From assembly GCA_905116865.2 (NCBI GenBank), contig CAJHNH020000191.1, forward strand, positions 791,263-855,262: DNA of 64,000 bases. Reading direction: 5' to 3'. This document shows positions 21,701-35,003 of the stretch, piece by piece. Each line of letters starts with the position of its first letter. Positions within the stretch are counted from its first letter, which is position 1. Below the pieces are notes generated by a model. The model was given only the letters and a program-made list of their open reading frames with translations, did not search any database and was not told the origin of the DNA. Made by a program: the position numbers and the translations under genes. The DNA comes from Candidula unifasciata (Eukaryota > Mollusca > Gastropoda > Stylommatophora > Geomitridae).

Positions 21701-21954
21701 TTAGTATCTGTGATTTACCTCTAAACAAAATAATTGGCTCTGTATATCTCTTTAAAACTTGTTAATATATCTCATTTAACAAAGATAGGCTTTTTATCAT
21801 CAGTCAGCAGATCTTTATAGAAATTCGTTTTCGTTATGCTATCTCCAGCGAATTATTCAGCCCTATGTACTTTCATTACCAATGAATATTCAGTGTCTTG
21901 CATACATCTATGTAGAGGTCGGCTTCTGTCTAGTTTTCTAGTAAGCACATGCCT

Positions 21955-22185
21955 ATCAGCTCCGCGTCTGTGGCTTAAACATTGAACGCGCTTCGTAATG
22001 CCGGGTTCGATCCCAGTTGCAGGCCTCGCGCCTTGCATTGGTTTTGACAGTGGTATCGGGAGCTGACCGTCCAGTAGGTAATGGTAGACTCCTGGACGTA
22101 ACATTTGCCTAGAAAAACCACAACAGCCAAAGAATGCTGGGGTTGGTTCTGTAACGTCCTGTAAAGGATACGCAACAAACTTTTG
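21955..22185 (+). mobile_element. SINE-4 copy
   Basis: Head 'cgtctgtggcttaaacattg', box B 'ccgggttcgatcccag' (a good match to the pol III consensus), body, and 3' end 'cctgtaaaggatacgcaac'. This is the best preserved SINE-4 head in the window. Confidence 0.88.
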
Positions 22186-22669
22186 TTATTTAAACACCCC
22201 CCATCACTATTTTGGGTAGCCACCATGAAGTCAGCATTTCTAAAATACCTCAAAATGACTAACAGGATGATGTTTATGAGATAGTTGTTATCGATCAGAT
22301 CATGTAGGAGGTTGCATGTAGGTACTGCATGCATACGATATCGTTCATCCTATGAAAGGATGCTTTTCCTTGCGCTATTTGTTATCGTCTTTCATCTGGG
22401 TTTCCAGCGTTTCTGGGTTTCCAACCTACTGAAATACAATGAAAAACTGAGTTATCGAAACCGTATCAGAATATTGCAGGTATTATCACACTTATGTTCG
22501 TGTTATAAATGAATCCGGAAATGACATCAATACACTTGGGATATTGATACATGTGCTCTGTCACATTCCCCGATAATCAAGGAAGAGTTCCCATACTGAC
22601 TGTGCTAGCAGCAACCTAGTTAAAAGCATTCCTGCTTTTTCAGGGAGGAAGGGGCTGTATTTTCAGGGG

Positions 22670-22910
22670 CTGCGTGGTCTCGAGGAATGACGTCCGACCC
22701 AAATGCTGAAGGTCCCGGGTTCAAGCCCCGGTGAAGACTAGGATTTTCCCCCGTTGACTTCTAGTAATTTCCTCCTGGTCTCTGGCTGGCAAGATTGGAC
22801 GCCTGCGTGTATAGTCGCGCAAGTAAAAAAAATCCCTTGGCGGTTGAAAATCGAAAAGAGTAGCAAAACGTCGCTGTCCTGGCAACAAATGTAGAGTTAA
22901 TGTAGCGGGA
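22670..22910 (+). mobile_element. SINE-1, 5' portion
   Basis: Head 'gctgcgtggtctcgagga' and box B 'cccgggttcaagcccc', then 'gacttctagtaatttcctcc' and 'gtaaaaaaaatcccttggc'. The 3' block shared with 4280 is missing. Confidence 0.85.
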
Positions 22911-23744
22911 CGGCGACAAGCTAGTAAATTCAGTTGGACTGACCCGCTGAAAAAAACTGGCACGCAGGAGGCCAGAAGTCTATTAAAAGAAAGAAACCTA
23001 GAGGAATACTTGCACAGATTGTAACTTGAATCAAGCCAATGAATTATAATCATCAAATTGAACATCTGTTTAATTTACTGAAAACAAATCTCAGCGCTTA
23101 ACAAATAACAATAAATTAACAACCATCCACGTGCTCGACCAGATCATATGCTACTCACTCCACTGACAAGGAAATAGGATCATGAACGCATACGTTCTGA
23201 AATTTATTACATCACTGTATTACATCATCCAATTATGTAACACACATACTCAAAGTCTGCGATAAAAAAGCCCTCCACTTAGGCGCAGTGGTAAAATGCC
23301 TGTCGGTAGCCATGCGGGTGAGGCAGTGGTAGAAAATGTCTCTTGAAAGCCTTGCAGCTGAGACGAGAGTGGAAATTGTCTAGTGTAAGCCCCGCGGCTT
23401 TGGTAAAACATAGATGAAAGAACCTAACTGAAAAGAATTACTGGACGTCGAAGAGGAACTCCAGTTTGTCAAGAATCCTGATGTTCGCCGATCATGATGT
23501 ATATTTAATGTGTTTGTGTAGTTTCGCTATTGTATTTCAGTGATAATTTTTTATATTTTTTAAGGAAGTTTTCCACTGAGGAGCGGATTAGATGGGGGTT
23601 TGTAATTATTTTACTGTTTTGGTGGTGTCTCAGACATAACCGCCCGTGTTTACACGTTCGGATGATTATCACTTTAATGACGTATTTGTGGGGTTTGTAA
23701 TGGATTTATTGATCCAGTGGTGTCTGGAATAAAGCATTCTTGGA
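22911..23744. other. Non-coding; short degenerate tandem at 23270-23410
   Basis: No gene seen. Three diverged units of about 42 bp ('ggtaaaatgcctgtcggtag', 'ggtagaaaatgtctcttg', 'ggaaattgtctagtg') lie at 23285-23405. Confidence 0.45.
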
Positions 23745-24770
23745 TCCTCTCCTTTATGTATGTTAGTATTAGTTCTGTTAACTTTTGCATTATGTCGGTC
23801 AGTCCTAGGTCTGATAACTCATACATTATGTCTGTTAGTACAAGGTTTGAAGACTCCTGCATTATGTCTATTAGTACAAGGTTTGAAAACTCCTGCTCCA
23901 TGTCTGTTTGTACAAGGTCTGATAACTCCTGCATTATGTCTGTTAGTACAAGGTATGACAACTCCTGCTTTATGTCTTTTAGTACAAGGTCTAATAACTC
24001 CTGCATTGTGTCTGTTAGTACAAGGTCTGATAACTATTGTTTTATGTCTGTTAGTACAAGGTCTCGTAACTTCTGCATTTTATCTGTTCGCACTGGATCT
24101 GATAACTCCTGCTTTATGTTTGTTCGTACTGGATCTGATAACTCCTGCTTTATGTTTGTTAGTACTAGATCTGATAACTCCTGCTTTATGTCTGTTCGTA
24201 CTAGATCTGATAACTCCTGCTTTATGTTTGTTAGTACTAGATCTGATAACACCTGCTTTATGTCTTTTCGTACTGGATCTGATAACTCCTGCTTTATGTC
24301 TGTTCGTACTAGATCTGATAACTCCTGCTTTATGTTTGTTTGTACTAGATCTGATAACTCCTGCTTTATGTCTTTTCGTACTAGATCTGATAACTCCTGC
24401 TTTATGTCTGTTCGTACTAGATCTGATAACTCCTGCTTTATGTTTGTTCGTACTGGATCTGATAACTCCTGCTTTATGTTTGTTAGTACTAGATCTGATA
24501 ACTCCTGCTTTATGTCTTTTCGTACTAGATCTGATAACTCCTGCTTTATGTCTGTTCGTACTAGATCTGATAACTCTTGCTTAGTATTCGTTAGTGCCAC
24601 ATTTGGTAACTGCTGCTCTTTGTAAGTGCCGTGTCTAGTCATCACTCTGTTTGGATGCAAACTGGTCTCCCTTACTTGTGATGGGCGAACAACTAGATGT
24701 AACAATTCCTTTTCATTGTCTGTTTGCACTAGATTTAGCACCTCCTGCTCAATGTCTGTTACTAATACTG
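23745..24770. repeat. 36-bp minisatellite, open on both strands
   Basis: About 23 regular units of 36 bp up to about 24600, then a few degenerate ones to 24770. Each unit contains 'tctgataactcctgcttta' followed by 'tgtctgttcgtacta'. Because 36 is divisible by three and the unit lacks stops, both strands read as a 12-residue repeat: plus 'RSDNSCFMSVRT', minus 'TDIKQELSDLVR'. This gives ORFs of 302 and 263 codons. The minus ORF begins inside a SINE-2 tail. There is no splice, promoter or codon evidence that either is translated. The ends are more diverged than the middle, the usual pattern for a growing minisatellite. Confidence 0.95.
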
Positions 24771-24794
24771 CCAACAGAATACCTGAAAACAGTA

Positions 24795-24985
24795 AAGTGA
24801 AAAAGTAAGGGACCTTTTCCCACACCTTCAGGCGTATTGGCCATACGGAGCTAGACCTAATTTTTTTAGACCAATTGTTACTCGGCGACTATTGTGCTTA
24901 AAATCATGCGGGTCACCTTTACTTTCCAGGACTTTACCTGATGCTCATTTAAGGCTGGGTCGACATGGTGAATAGCTAAGATTGT
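24795..24985 (-). mobile_element. SINE-2 3' part
   Basis: Minus-strand SINE-2: tail 'agtaagggaccttttccc', 'tacggagctagacctaat', 'tttactttccaggactt' and 'aaggctgggtcgacatgg'. It abuts the end of the minisatellite. Confidence 0.75.
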
Positions 24986-24989
24986 GCCT

Positions 24990-25335
24990 GTGTTAATTAT
25001 TTTCATTCTGTCATTTTTACTGACATGTCTTCAAGTTAATCTACTTACAGATAATTGATTCCCTGCGTGGGGTTTCTCATGCAGTTACTTAATTTTTGTA
25101 TCGATTGATCATCACCTGTCACAGATTCTTCCAGAGATTGGTATTCAGAACCTCCCTCCCCCAATTCCCACTACCACACCAGTTCATATAAGAGACTCAG
25201 AAACGATTGATCGTTGATTGAGCCTTTACCTACACATTATTTCCGTGCACGCAGGGCTGGTGTGACCGTTACGAATGCCCTAACTGTAGTTTCCTAGGAG
25301 TTGCCATAGGGCATCTGGACTTGCCATGTTGAATA
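24990..25335. other. Non-coding, no gene seen
   Basis: Nothing recognisable. Confidence 0.5.
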
Positions 25336-25339
25336 CGGA

Positions 25340-26140
25340 ATTGATATCACAACACTCATAATACCACCATAAGTGCTCTGTCCCTATCTTCAGCAGCAAG
25401 CGAAGAGTTCCAGTTCCGATGGTACCAGTAACTGTCTGATTGTATGTCCGTCTCGCCTTTTCCCTGAGTGTTGAGAGTCAGCCAGATCCCCTGGTAACTC
25501 CCCGTAGCGCTTTTCTCCTCAGACCGTAATGATCTGTTTGTGCCACCGCTCTGTTCACTCGCTCCCAAAGGGCCCTCACAACATACAGCTTGTCATACAA
25601 GTGGTGCAGAACCGGCCTGTCTGCCTGGTAATTTCCCAACACACCGGCATGACCTGGTGAAAAAAATTCAAAGGACGCTGACTACCCCGTTCCACTGAAG
25701 TGATGCTTGCCACTCTGCACGAAGTGTGCCTGTCTCTACCTTTGTCAACATGATCTGTGAATCAGTTACAATCCCGGCATGTGTGCACAGCTAATTCTCA
25801 AGCCAGCGGAAGGCAGCAGAGACTGCCTCCACTTCCATTCTCAAACTAGACGTTGTGATATCCTTTGCAAGGCTTTGTTGCACTAAGCGACATCCATTTG
25901 CTTTTTTTATGAACCCAGATGCACTTCATCTGTCCTTCAATACAGAGCCATATGTATAGATAACCACCTGCGCTGGAATTGTCATGAATCATTTGTTGAA
26001 CTGATTCTGTAGCACCAACTGGCCAGTCCCTGCACTCACGACCTAAAATGATGAGAACCCTACACAAGTGCCTTGCCCTGTTGGTCTGAAACCAGCACTG
26101 CGATTTTTTTAAAAAGTCTTACGGTGTCAACCCTTTAGGT
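25340..26140 (-). pseudogene. RNase H LINE 3' end (LINE-I copy 2)
   Basis: The minus strand is collinear with 42165-42950 and covers the RNase H domain, C-terminal tail and 3' UTR. The first catalytic Asp is lost: the motif reads 'IYTYGSV' instead of 'IYTDGSV'. The 'LRMEVEAVSAAF' (Glu) and 'VTDSQIM' (Asp) motifs remain but in broken frames. The tail block with 'WERVNRA' and 'GIWLTLNTQGKGETDIQ' is present and the element ends near 25340. It is 5'-truncated within or before RNase H and dead. Confidence 0.82.
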
Positions 26141-26144
26141 CCTG

Positions 26145-26510
26145 CAGGTCTGCCATCCAGACAGAGATCTTCTGATCTCCTGGTGTCAAATGTACAGGTA
26201 ACAAACAGCCCGTAAGGCATAAATAGCACGCACAACGTATGTGGTTGATTATTTATAAGTTGTCAATTCATTCTCATTTTGGCGGCTTTGATCGTTTTAT
26301 ATACACGTCTCACACAATAGTTAGCGCGCGTAAACAAACACACACACACAATGAACAACGTAAGCACGCACACATAATCACAAACACATGAACGAAATAG
26401 AGTGTTTTCAGCATTTTCTTCCACAATGACTGCATCACACTACGAACTACGGAGGGTTAGGAGCTACACATCATTTATACCTAACCAAGTCGTCCCCGTG
26501 TGGAATGAAA
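26145..26510. other. Non-coding, no gene seen
   Basis: Short (CA)n-like tracts at 26335-26352. Nothing else recognised. Confidence 0.5.
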
Positions 26511-26514
26511 TTTG

Positions 26515-26705
26515 TCGTTATTTGAAGCCCCAACCTGGCTTTTGTCGGTGGCCCTGAATATAGTCGGGCCATAAGTATGGCCTAGCCATAGATATGGCTT
26601 AAAGGAGTTTCTGGGATCTCTTCACAGGTGATCCTCATCCGCAAAATGGCACTTTGTGTCACCGGGTGTTTATCGCTTTTGTGATGTCCTGGTGGGGTAC
26701 AAATA
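26515..26705 (+). mobile_element. SINE-like repeat R6 copy
   Basis: A near full R6: 'tatttgaagccccaacctgg', 'atagatatggcttaaagg', 'gatcctcatccgcaaaatgg', 'tgtcctggtggggtac'. Unlike two other copies it is not followed by a microsatellite. Confidence 0.75.
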
Positions 26706-26924
26706 CCTACCAACATCTTTCATGACCCAGTGCGCAGTTATGTAAAAATAATGACTTTATAGGGACTTCTGGAATTTGCCAAATGCATGCTGTATGATCT
26801 TGTTGTGGAGTTAAAAAGTAGCACATGGATCGCAGTCTGTTCTTCCATTCTATTATGTTCTGTCCTGCGCAATCCTTTCGATATTGGGGATACGTTTGAC
26901 CTTTCTAATTAACTTTCCTTTTAT

Positions 26925-27045
26925 TAGCCATCGGAATTAGAACTCTTCGCCTGCTGCTGAAGATGAGGACAGAGCACTTATAAGAGTATTTCGAGTGCTG
27001 TGGTGTCGACTCTTAATTCAACATTCAACATTTCGTTTTATTTTT
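26925..27045 (+). mobile_element. LINE-I 3' tail fragment
   Basis: Matches the last codons and 3' UTR of the RNase H LINE ('cttcgcctgctgctgaagat', 'cgagtgctgtggtgtcg'). Very short 5'-truncated insertion. Confidence 0.65.
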
Positions 27046-27049
27046 TTCT

Positions 27050-27880
27050 CTTGGGCGTCCTTCTTTCCTTGGTCCATTTGGTTATTATTTCAGTGCCTGT
27101 TTGTTGATTCTCTGGTCACCTCTCCCTATGATGTCGCCAGTCGATCGCCACCACTGTCTTTGTCTTAATTCATATACCAGAGAATCGATAGTGCAGACGT
27201 GTCTCTGATTTACTCCTTTTCTTTTTTAATAAAACTCATCATAGCTTATGTTCCATAATTTCTCAGGCAGTTGTTTTCGAATGCATTTAACTTTCGTTCC
27301 ATATCATTGAAAGTTCTCCCAACGTTCACTTACATATGTTAGGATTGGCGTAACATTAGAATTTAAAATATGTAATTTTGTTTTAGAGCTATCCAGTATT
27401 TTATTCAAACCATCAAAAGCTGCTATTGCCTTGGCATTTCGTTTCATCGTTTCTTTCCTTGTGCTCCCTGGTAATTTACACCTAGCTAATCAAGTAAACT
27501 AGTTTATTACTTCAATTCTTTTGTCTCCAGTGTGACATTAGCTATGCTGATTGTGGTATAAGTGTAGCCAACCCAGCTAACGGGTGCCCGGGGTAACGAA
27601 TGCTTTGTCTAACGAAGATACCATTCGCTGTTTTTCGGCTTCGCTATGAATTTGGATTCGACTGATGAATGTTGTTTGGGCTGCGAGGGTTGACATAATA
27701 TGGCTGTGTTGTGAGCTGAATTGTCACCCCATCTACACGAAATCATCTTTCAGCTGACGATAATTTCTGCTAATAAATATGATTCTGGAACGATTTATCT
27801 TCGTTAGTCAGGAAATCCTGCACTTAAGGGCGACTAACTGTCTTTAAATCAAAATCTCAGGTACTAATACATTGGGTTAT
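27050..27880. other. Non-coding, no gene seen
   Basis: No coding motif or repeat recognised over about 830 bp. Confidence 0.5.
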
Positions 27881-27884
27881 ACGA

Positions 27885-28300
27885 ACGTTAATCTACCCAA
27901 ACAAAGCAGGTCACGTTCTATTCATACGTTTTATTTGGGCTGGTCTACCTTCCTGCAGGTTACTGATGTTCCGCTCTGTTGTTTGCTGTCTGTGTTGTCT
28001 TGCATTTACGTTTTTATTCCGAGAAAGAGAATGTCTGTGACATAGGTTTCATCACTCTCTAAAGGGGTTTTGAGTTAGACCCAGTTTGTCGATGTTATCG
28101 GATTGGTAATAGCGCTGGCGTGCTGAAATTTACAACACACGATATCAACGGTATTGCGGTAAACCCCCGTAAACTTCTGTCAACGAGGCGTGGCTCAAGG
28201 TTGACCAGTCAGAAGTTAGCTAGGCTGAAGGTCGACCACATCAGAAGTAAGCTAGTGTGTAACACTGTGTAAAGTGGGAGACTAACGTTTATATAACCAT
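27885..28300 (+). repeat. Dispersed repeat R12, left copy of an inverted pair
   Basis: About 400 bp similar, in reverse orientation, to 31490-31868. Shared blocks include 'ttccgctctgttgtttgct', 'gtgttgtcttgcatttacgt', 'agcgctggcgtgctgaaat' and 'gtgggagactaacgtt'. No coding motif is visible. It could be one arm of a 4-kb element with long inverted ends, or simply one of two independent copies. Confidence 0.7.
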
Positions 28301-28504
28301 ACATTGTGTAGGCAGCGCTTGATATTATCGACTAAGATCTCTGACAAAATCGGTGATGTCTCATTCTCGTGAAAGACAGTAACACAGAAAACACGAGAAA
28401 AGTGCTTTCCGTCCTCAGAATGAATATCAACGAAACCGTTACCTTGTCATAGACTGGAAGTGACTCATTTAGAACACCAAGTAGATAGGGCGTTTATTTT
28501 TATT

Positions 28505-28700
28505 TGTTTACAACATATTAATTAAGTAACAGAAAATGTATTGATCGGCAATCATAGAAGTAGAAAGATAGAAGAACACACTAAATAACATAAAAATCTA
28601 AAACTATAGTTACCGTGCCGGGAATCGAACATGTCACTTCCAGACGGCGTGTGCGCCCTGCTATGAGAACAAGTGTACTAAGGATATGGTCAACTAGGTA
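28505..28700 (-). mobile_element. SINE-9, tRNA-like
   Basis: The minus strand starts with 'ttctcatagcagggcgcac', then box B-like 'tgttcgattcccggcacgg', then 'taactatagttttagattt' and 'gtgttcttctatctttc'. A truncated second copy is at 55746-55878. Confidence 0.7.
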
Positions 28701-28974
28701 CGCCCCCACCCCCCTCCACCAAAAAAGTGTCTTATTGCTCATGTCTATCGTACAGCTTGAAATTCACAACTATGGAATACGGACATAATTCATTTCAAAC
28801 CATTGAAATGGCACCATATGTTATAAAAATTTTATATTAACCAAGCATATGTCGAGTAACAAGCACAGCAACAATTTACTAACACAGTAGACCGTAATGC
28901 TTTGTCTAGAATACACAAACATTTGATTTCGTAAACGTGTCCGCCCGGCGTATTTAAGACACACACACTTTTTG

Positions 28975-29095
28975 ATACCAGTAGTCACATATTATGGCAA
29001 ACTACTGGACGTAAATTTGCCTAGAGAAACCACACAACAGCCAGGGGCTGCTGGGGTTGGTTCTGCAACGTCCTGTAAAGGATACGCAACTAACC
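28975..29095 (+). mobile_element. SINE-4 3' part
   Basis: Contains 'ggcaaactactggacgtaa', 'gctgctggggttggttctg' and 'cctgtaaaggatacgcaact'. The head is missing. Confidence 0.8.
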
Positions 29096-29192
29096 TTAGT
29101 CACATATTTCTGGAATTGTTTAATCAGTGCCACGTTTTTTACTGCACACTAAAGTTAGGAAACCGCTTTTATCGTTGACCCCCATCCCCCTC

Positions 29193-29285
29193 CTCTCTCT
29201 CTCTCTCTCTCTCTCTTTTCATAGAGTTCACTTGCTGTACACTCCGGCGGAAAGTTCTTACTGTTCGCCCACCTCTGGACTTACA
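29193..29285 (+). repeat. (TC)n plus R5 fragment
   Basis: A (TC)n run at about 29193-29217 is followed by an R5 piece, 'ccggcggaaagttc' and 'ttcgcccacctctggact'. Confidence 0.65.
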
Positions 29286-29308
29286 TTGACTGCCTATTGT
29301 CATCTTTT

Positions 29309-29558
29309 GGTACTTTAATTTTATACGACCACATCTCGTCGGCTTTGAGGTTTGGTAGGGAAATCACCAGAACGCCCCATAGAATAGGGGGTTATGGTTA
29401 GGCTTAGTAGTAGTCACTATTCATTTAACACTAGCCATAACCACCCAACCCCCATCCCTATAATATGGTACTGTCCTAGGGAAAACCCTAGAGAGCCCTA
29501 GGAATTTCCTACGAAATCTCGAAGCCTACGAGATGTGGTCGTATAAAATTAAGGTACC
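29309..29558. mobile_element. Fold-back MITE with ~50-bp inverted ends
   Basis: Left end 'ggtactttaattttatacga' and right end (reverse) 'ggtaccttaattttatacga' continue in parallel for about 50 bases ('ccacatctcgt...'). The 250-bp element has no coding capacity. Flanks 'catctttt' and 'catcttac' share six of eight bases, which is suggestive of an 8-bp target duplication. It is a non-autonomous DNA transposon of undetermined superfamily. Confidence 0.8.
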
Positions 29559-29925
29559 CATCTTACTTTTCGAGCTGGTAACCTTACGTTATATATTTTG
29601 TTACTGAAGTTACTTTATTCCTTCTAAATTTCTATTTCATGACAGTGAAAACCAACAATGTGTTGGTACAAAATCGATCCCCATAGAGACCACTGCCAGC
29701 TAGGATTGAATAAACAATGAGAGCATTGTTGGTTTTGTGAGCAGCCGTTTGTCATCGTGGGGCTAACCTTGACATAGAGATCAATACGCCATTATGGGAA
29801 GTAGAGCAGCCGGAGGGTCAGAACATTACACGAGGCCAAATAGTTCATGTATGATGAGAATGTTTACGCGCAGAACGGAGATAGAGAGGGTGTTGGGAGG
29901 TTGGAGCGGAAAGCGAGGGGTACCT

Positions 29926-29929
<4 letters not shown>

Positions 29930-30006
<77 letters not shown>

Positions 30007-30012
30007 ATATTT
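29930..30012. repeat. (TA)n microsatellite
   Basis: About 83 bp of TA with one phase slip near 29994. Confidence 0.95.
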
Positions 30013-30436
30013 ACACACATATATTAAAGGGGCACCCATCCATCCCCGCTCCAACACACCCACACGCACACACAAACACACACACACACTCACCCACATA
30101 TTAAAATCGATATGCTACAATTTGTCTGCCCGAATTCTCCCCATTTTTTGGCTGATGCGAGCTTGTAACGTACATACACCACCCACATACTAAACCTATT
30201 TGTAGGCTAGGAACAGACGGCGAGACGCTCCTTTAAGAAGCTCGATTCCAACTATCCCTCCTAGACAAGAGTGCCGGAACCTGGAAGTTCAGGCATTTTG
30301 AGCCCACTAAACATTTTTGAGCGATGGAGGCTAAAACGACATCTTCTTCCCTGTACAAATTTTGCATGTAAGTGATTTCCCCCCCCCCCCCCGCCCCCCA
30401 CCAACCCTGGAAATGAGCTCTCCTGGTACTTTTATT

Positions 30437-30666
30437 TTAGCTCACCCCAAACACGGGAACCCAGAAATTCCCGGGAAAGTTCAATATTATTTTGGTGTAA
30501 CAGTTTAAAATGAATACCGACTTACCCTCACGCTAACCCTAATCCTGACACTGAAAGTAAAGGTCCCTTGTTCACGCACGTATTGGGAATATAGTAACCC
30601 TAACACTAACACTAACAATATTGGCTTTCCGGGGATTCTGGGGTTCTCCGTTTGGTGTGAACTTAA
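30437..30666. mobile_element. Imperfect fold-back element
   Basis: Left arm 30438-30490 ('agctcaccccaaacac', 'gaacccagaaattcccggg') pairs imperfectly with right arm 30615-30664 (reverse: 'agttcacaccaaacgg', 'gaaccccagaatccccgg'). The spacer contains 'taaccctaa' and 'aacactaacactaac'. It is probably a diverged MITE. Confidence 0.6.
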
Positions 30667-30971
30667 GTGAAAGTCTCCTTTTCAAGATTTATTTCATACA
30701 TTTCATACATTTCTATTCATTTTTTTCAAATTATTGAATTGTAAGTTATTATTAGTTTTTATTTTACATAAACATTTTTTTTTTTTTTTTGCGATTGTAT
30801 TTGCTGGAGTGACTTCCATCCAATGTTATTGAATTGACTGCACATGATAGACGGAATGGAGGAGATTAAACTGCCAGTCCTATGTGAATATAAGGGCACA
30901 ACAGAGCAATGATGATGATTATGTGTGTGTATGCCATTTAGCCCATAGCAACAACAGCAGTATCAGCAACC

Positions 30972-31123
<152 letters not shown>

Positions 31124-31129
31124 TCGGCG

Positions 31130-31485
31130 TTAAACAATGTTTTAATCTCCTCCAGTCAACCGCTGAACAAAAAAATAATGGTACTCTTCCCCACTCCCAA
31201 CCCCCATCCACCCACCCCGTCTATTGTGTACCTTGTGTCTCTGCTCCAGATTTGTGATTCCGCCAGCAATTATTTGCCCTTCTCCTGAAGCGGCCCTGTG
31301 TGACCTCTCTTGAATTATTCATGAAATGGTTTATAGTAGTCCGCACATCAGGGCATGCCTAATATACCAAGTGGACTGTTTACTTAAGGGGTTGGAATCT
31401 GCGGGCTCTCGCCCCTTTTATGGCCCCTCCCCCGCCCTTTTTCCCTTTTTTACCTTGCCATTTTTTTGCTAAACCATGTGTAGAC
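31130..31485. other. Non-coding, no gene seen
   Basis: Nothing supportable in this stretch. Confidence 0.5.
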
Positions 31486-31489
31486 GTTC

Positions 31490-31868
31490 TCCTTTTACGG
31501 TACACGTAACGTTAGTCTCCCCACGCCCCGCCCATATACACACTAGCTCACTTCTGATTGGTAGTTCTTGAACCTGTTACCCTGGCACAAGGTTACGGGG
31601 GTGGTCTGCAATGTCGTTGATATGGCGTGTTGTATATTTTAGCACGCCAGCGCTTTTAACACTCCAAAAAACATAGAGAAAACGGCCGTAACACCATTCT
31701 ATGATACAGGTATTTTCTTTCTCGGAATGAAAACGTAAATGCAAGACAACACAAAAAGCAAACAACAGAGCGGAACATACCCGTAACCTTCAGAAAAGTC
31801 GACCAGCCCAACAAACTTGTGAATTAAATGTGACCTACTCTATTTGGGGAGATTTGCGTTACTTTAAC
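31490..31868 (-). repeat. Dispersed repeat R12, right copy of an inverted pair
   Basis: Reverse-orientation partner of 27885-28300. The blocks are the same and in the same order on the minus strand, with moderate divergence and small indels. Confidence 0.7.
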
Positions 31869-31869
31869 C

Positions 31870-32425
31870 CCTTTTACACATTTGTTGATTGATTACATAT
31901 TATGTTATAATATATACCTATATTTATTTGCTCTTTAGAGCATAACTATCATTATTATTAGACGCTTAGAAAGGTTTAAGCCTCTCGAGTTCACCCCCAC
32001 CCTTTTCTCCCCGTCTCCTAGAGAGTAATAATGATACCATAATAATAATAAGTTTGCAGATGATGCGGTTGTTGCTATGTGCTAAATGGCACACACACAC
32101 CCCTCCCCCTTACTCTGCCTCATTTTTTCTTTGTATCAGCTGTTACTGCAGTCTTTATTTTATAGTGTGGCGTTAAATAATTTGCTGCTGTTGCCCGCAA
32201 AATATCTCTAAAAGATGCCGATACTCTTCAAAAATTGTCTGTTACAGAGCGCTGGCAAATGATACCTGAAAAAAAGTGTTGGTAGTTCGTACCGCAAAAA
32301 AAAAAAAAAGAGGTGGGGTGGGGGGCCGGGGGAGGGGGACACACACACGCCCACCAAACCCTGGTGTTTAGAGGTGTATATGGTGGATCCTATAATCGGA
32401 GAAGAACGGAGCCCCTATGGGTTAC
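31870..32425. other. Non-coding, no gene seen
   Basis: Short A and G runs (32297-32309, 32311-32337) and nothing else recognised. Confidence 0.5.
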
Positions 32426-32428
32426 TAC

Positions 32429-33898
<1,470 letters not shown>

Positions 33899-34039
33899 CA
33901 CAGAGGATATTTTCCCCTAAAAATCACACTGCCCGAATTTGTCACTGGAACTAGGGGCGGTTTTGTCTCCACCGAAGACAGACAAATTTAAATATGTATC
34001 AAATATGTGCCCTGCTATGAGAACAAAGAAACTGGAATA

Positions 34040-34125
34040 TTCGTGACAGCCTTTTGTCATGACATGGAAGGGTGCCAACACACGAACTGATACATGCAGT
34101 TCGCAGATTGTAGAGAAGCAGGAAA
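34040..34125 (+). mobile_element. LINE-C tail fragment
   Basis: 'catgacatggaagggtgcc', 'acacacgaactgatacatgc' and 'gcagattgtagagaagc' match the tail of the LINE inside hAT copies A and B (about 37078-37143). Confidence 0.6.
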
Positions 34126-34129
34126 AAGA

Positions 34130-34715
34130 AGTAGAAGCAGCAGATCAAAATAAATTCACAACAGGAAAATATTGTTCAGAATCTAAAACTTATTTTAGGA
34201 TACTTCTTAGAGCTATGCTAATAAACTAATCATGCTACTCTGGCGAGTGAGGCTTATTGTTTTTATAATCTAGCTGACAAACCGCAACACAGTGCCTTCT
34301 TGGTGAGAAGATAACCCACTAATTATGCGTATGAAAGTCAATAACCAAACACAGGAAGGGATTTTCCCGGTGGCGCAACATCTGCACGAAGTTGTGTGCC
34401 TGTTCTTTGTGGCTGCGTGATTTGGCCGTGTTGTTTTGTGGCTATAGGAGCAAAGATCGATTATATGGCGGCTGATTTAATCCTTGGTTGACATACTTCC
34501 TTTGATCAATGATCTTTGTTGTCTCGTGACTGGGAATATTGTGTTCATCATTTCACGTTTAAATTGCGTACTTGCGTGCTATGTACATGCATACATAAAT
34601 GCATACAGAAATACTAACATAAATTTTGCGTTTACACATATGTATAAATGTATCTATGCATGTTTGTATGTATGTATGAGAGACACACAGTGTATTGAAT
34701 GTTATACAGACAAAA
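34130..34715. other. Non-coding, no gene seen
   Basis: No repeat or coding motif recognised. A short TATG-type run lies near 34664-34678. Confidence 0.5.
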
Positions 34716-34719
34716 ATTT

Positions 34720-34850
34720 GTGTTGGTTCGTCCACCTCTAGACCTTGTTCTTGTTATAGAACTTGAACATTGCTTGTGAATCCGAGTAACAGATCTAACT
34801 TATTTGTATGCAGACGCATGGTAACTTGCTCTCCTCTCAAATAAAACGTT
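34720..34850 (+). repeat. Repeat R5 copy
   Basis: 'ggttcgtccacctctagacc', 'acagatctaacttatttg', 'ggtaacttgctctcctctc'. Middle to 3' part of R5. Confidence 0.7.
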
Positions 34851-34902
34851 AGGCTCTAGGTTCCGAAGGAAGGTACTAATTCTTTTTTCAAGGGATGTAA
34901 AG

Positions 34903-34979
<77 letters not shown>

Positions 34980-35003
34980 TATACAGATATATATATATAT
35001 ATA
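34903..35003. repeat. (TA)n microsatellite
   Basis: TA dinucleotides with CAGA interruptions near 34976-34988. Confidence 0.95.

Noticed and set aside
23745..24770. CRISPR-like or repeat-protein gene
   Set aside because: Contiguous 36-bp units without spacers. The apparent signal sequence on the minus strand comes from a SINE tail, so I keep it only as a speculative finding.
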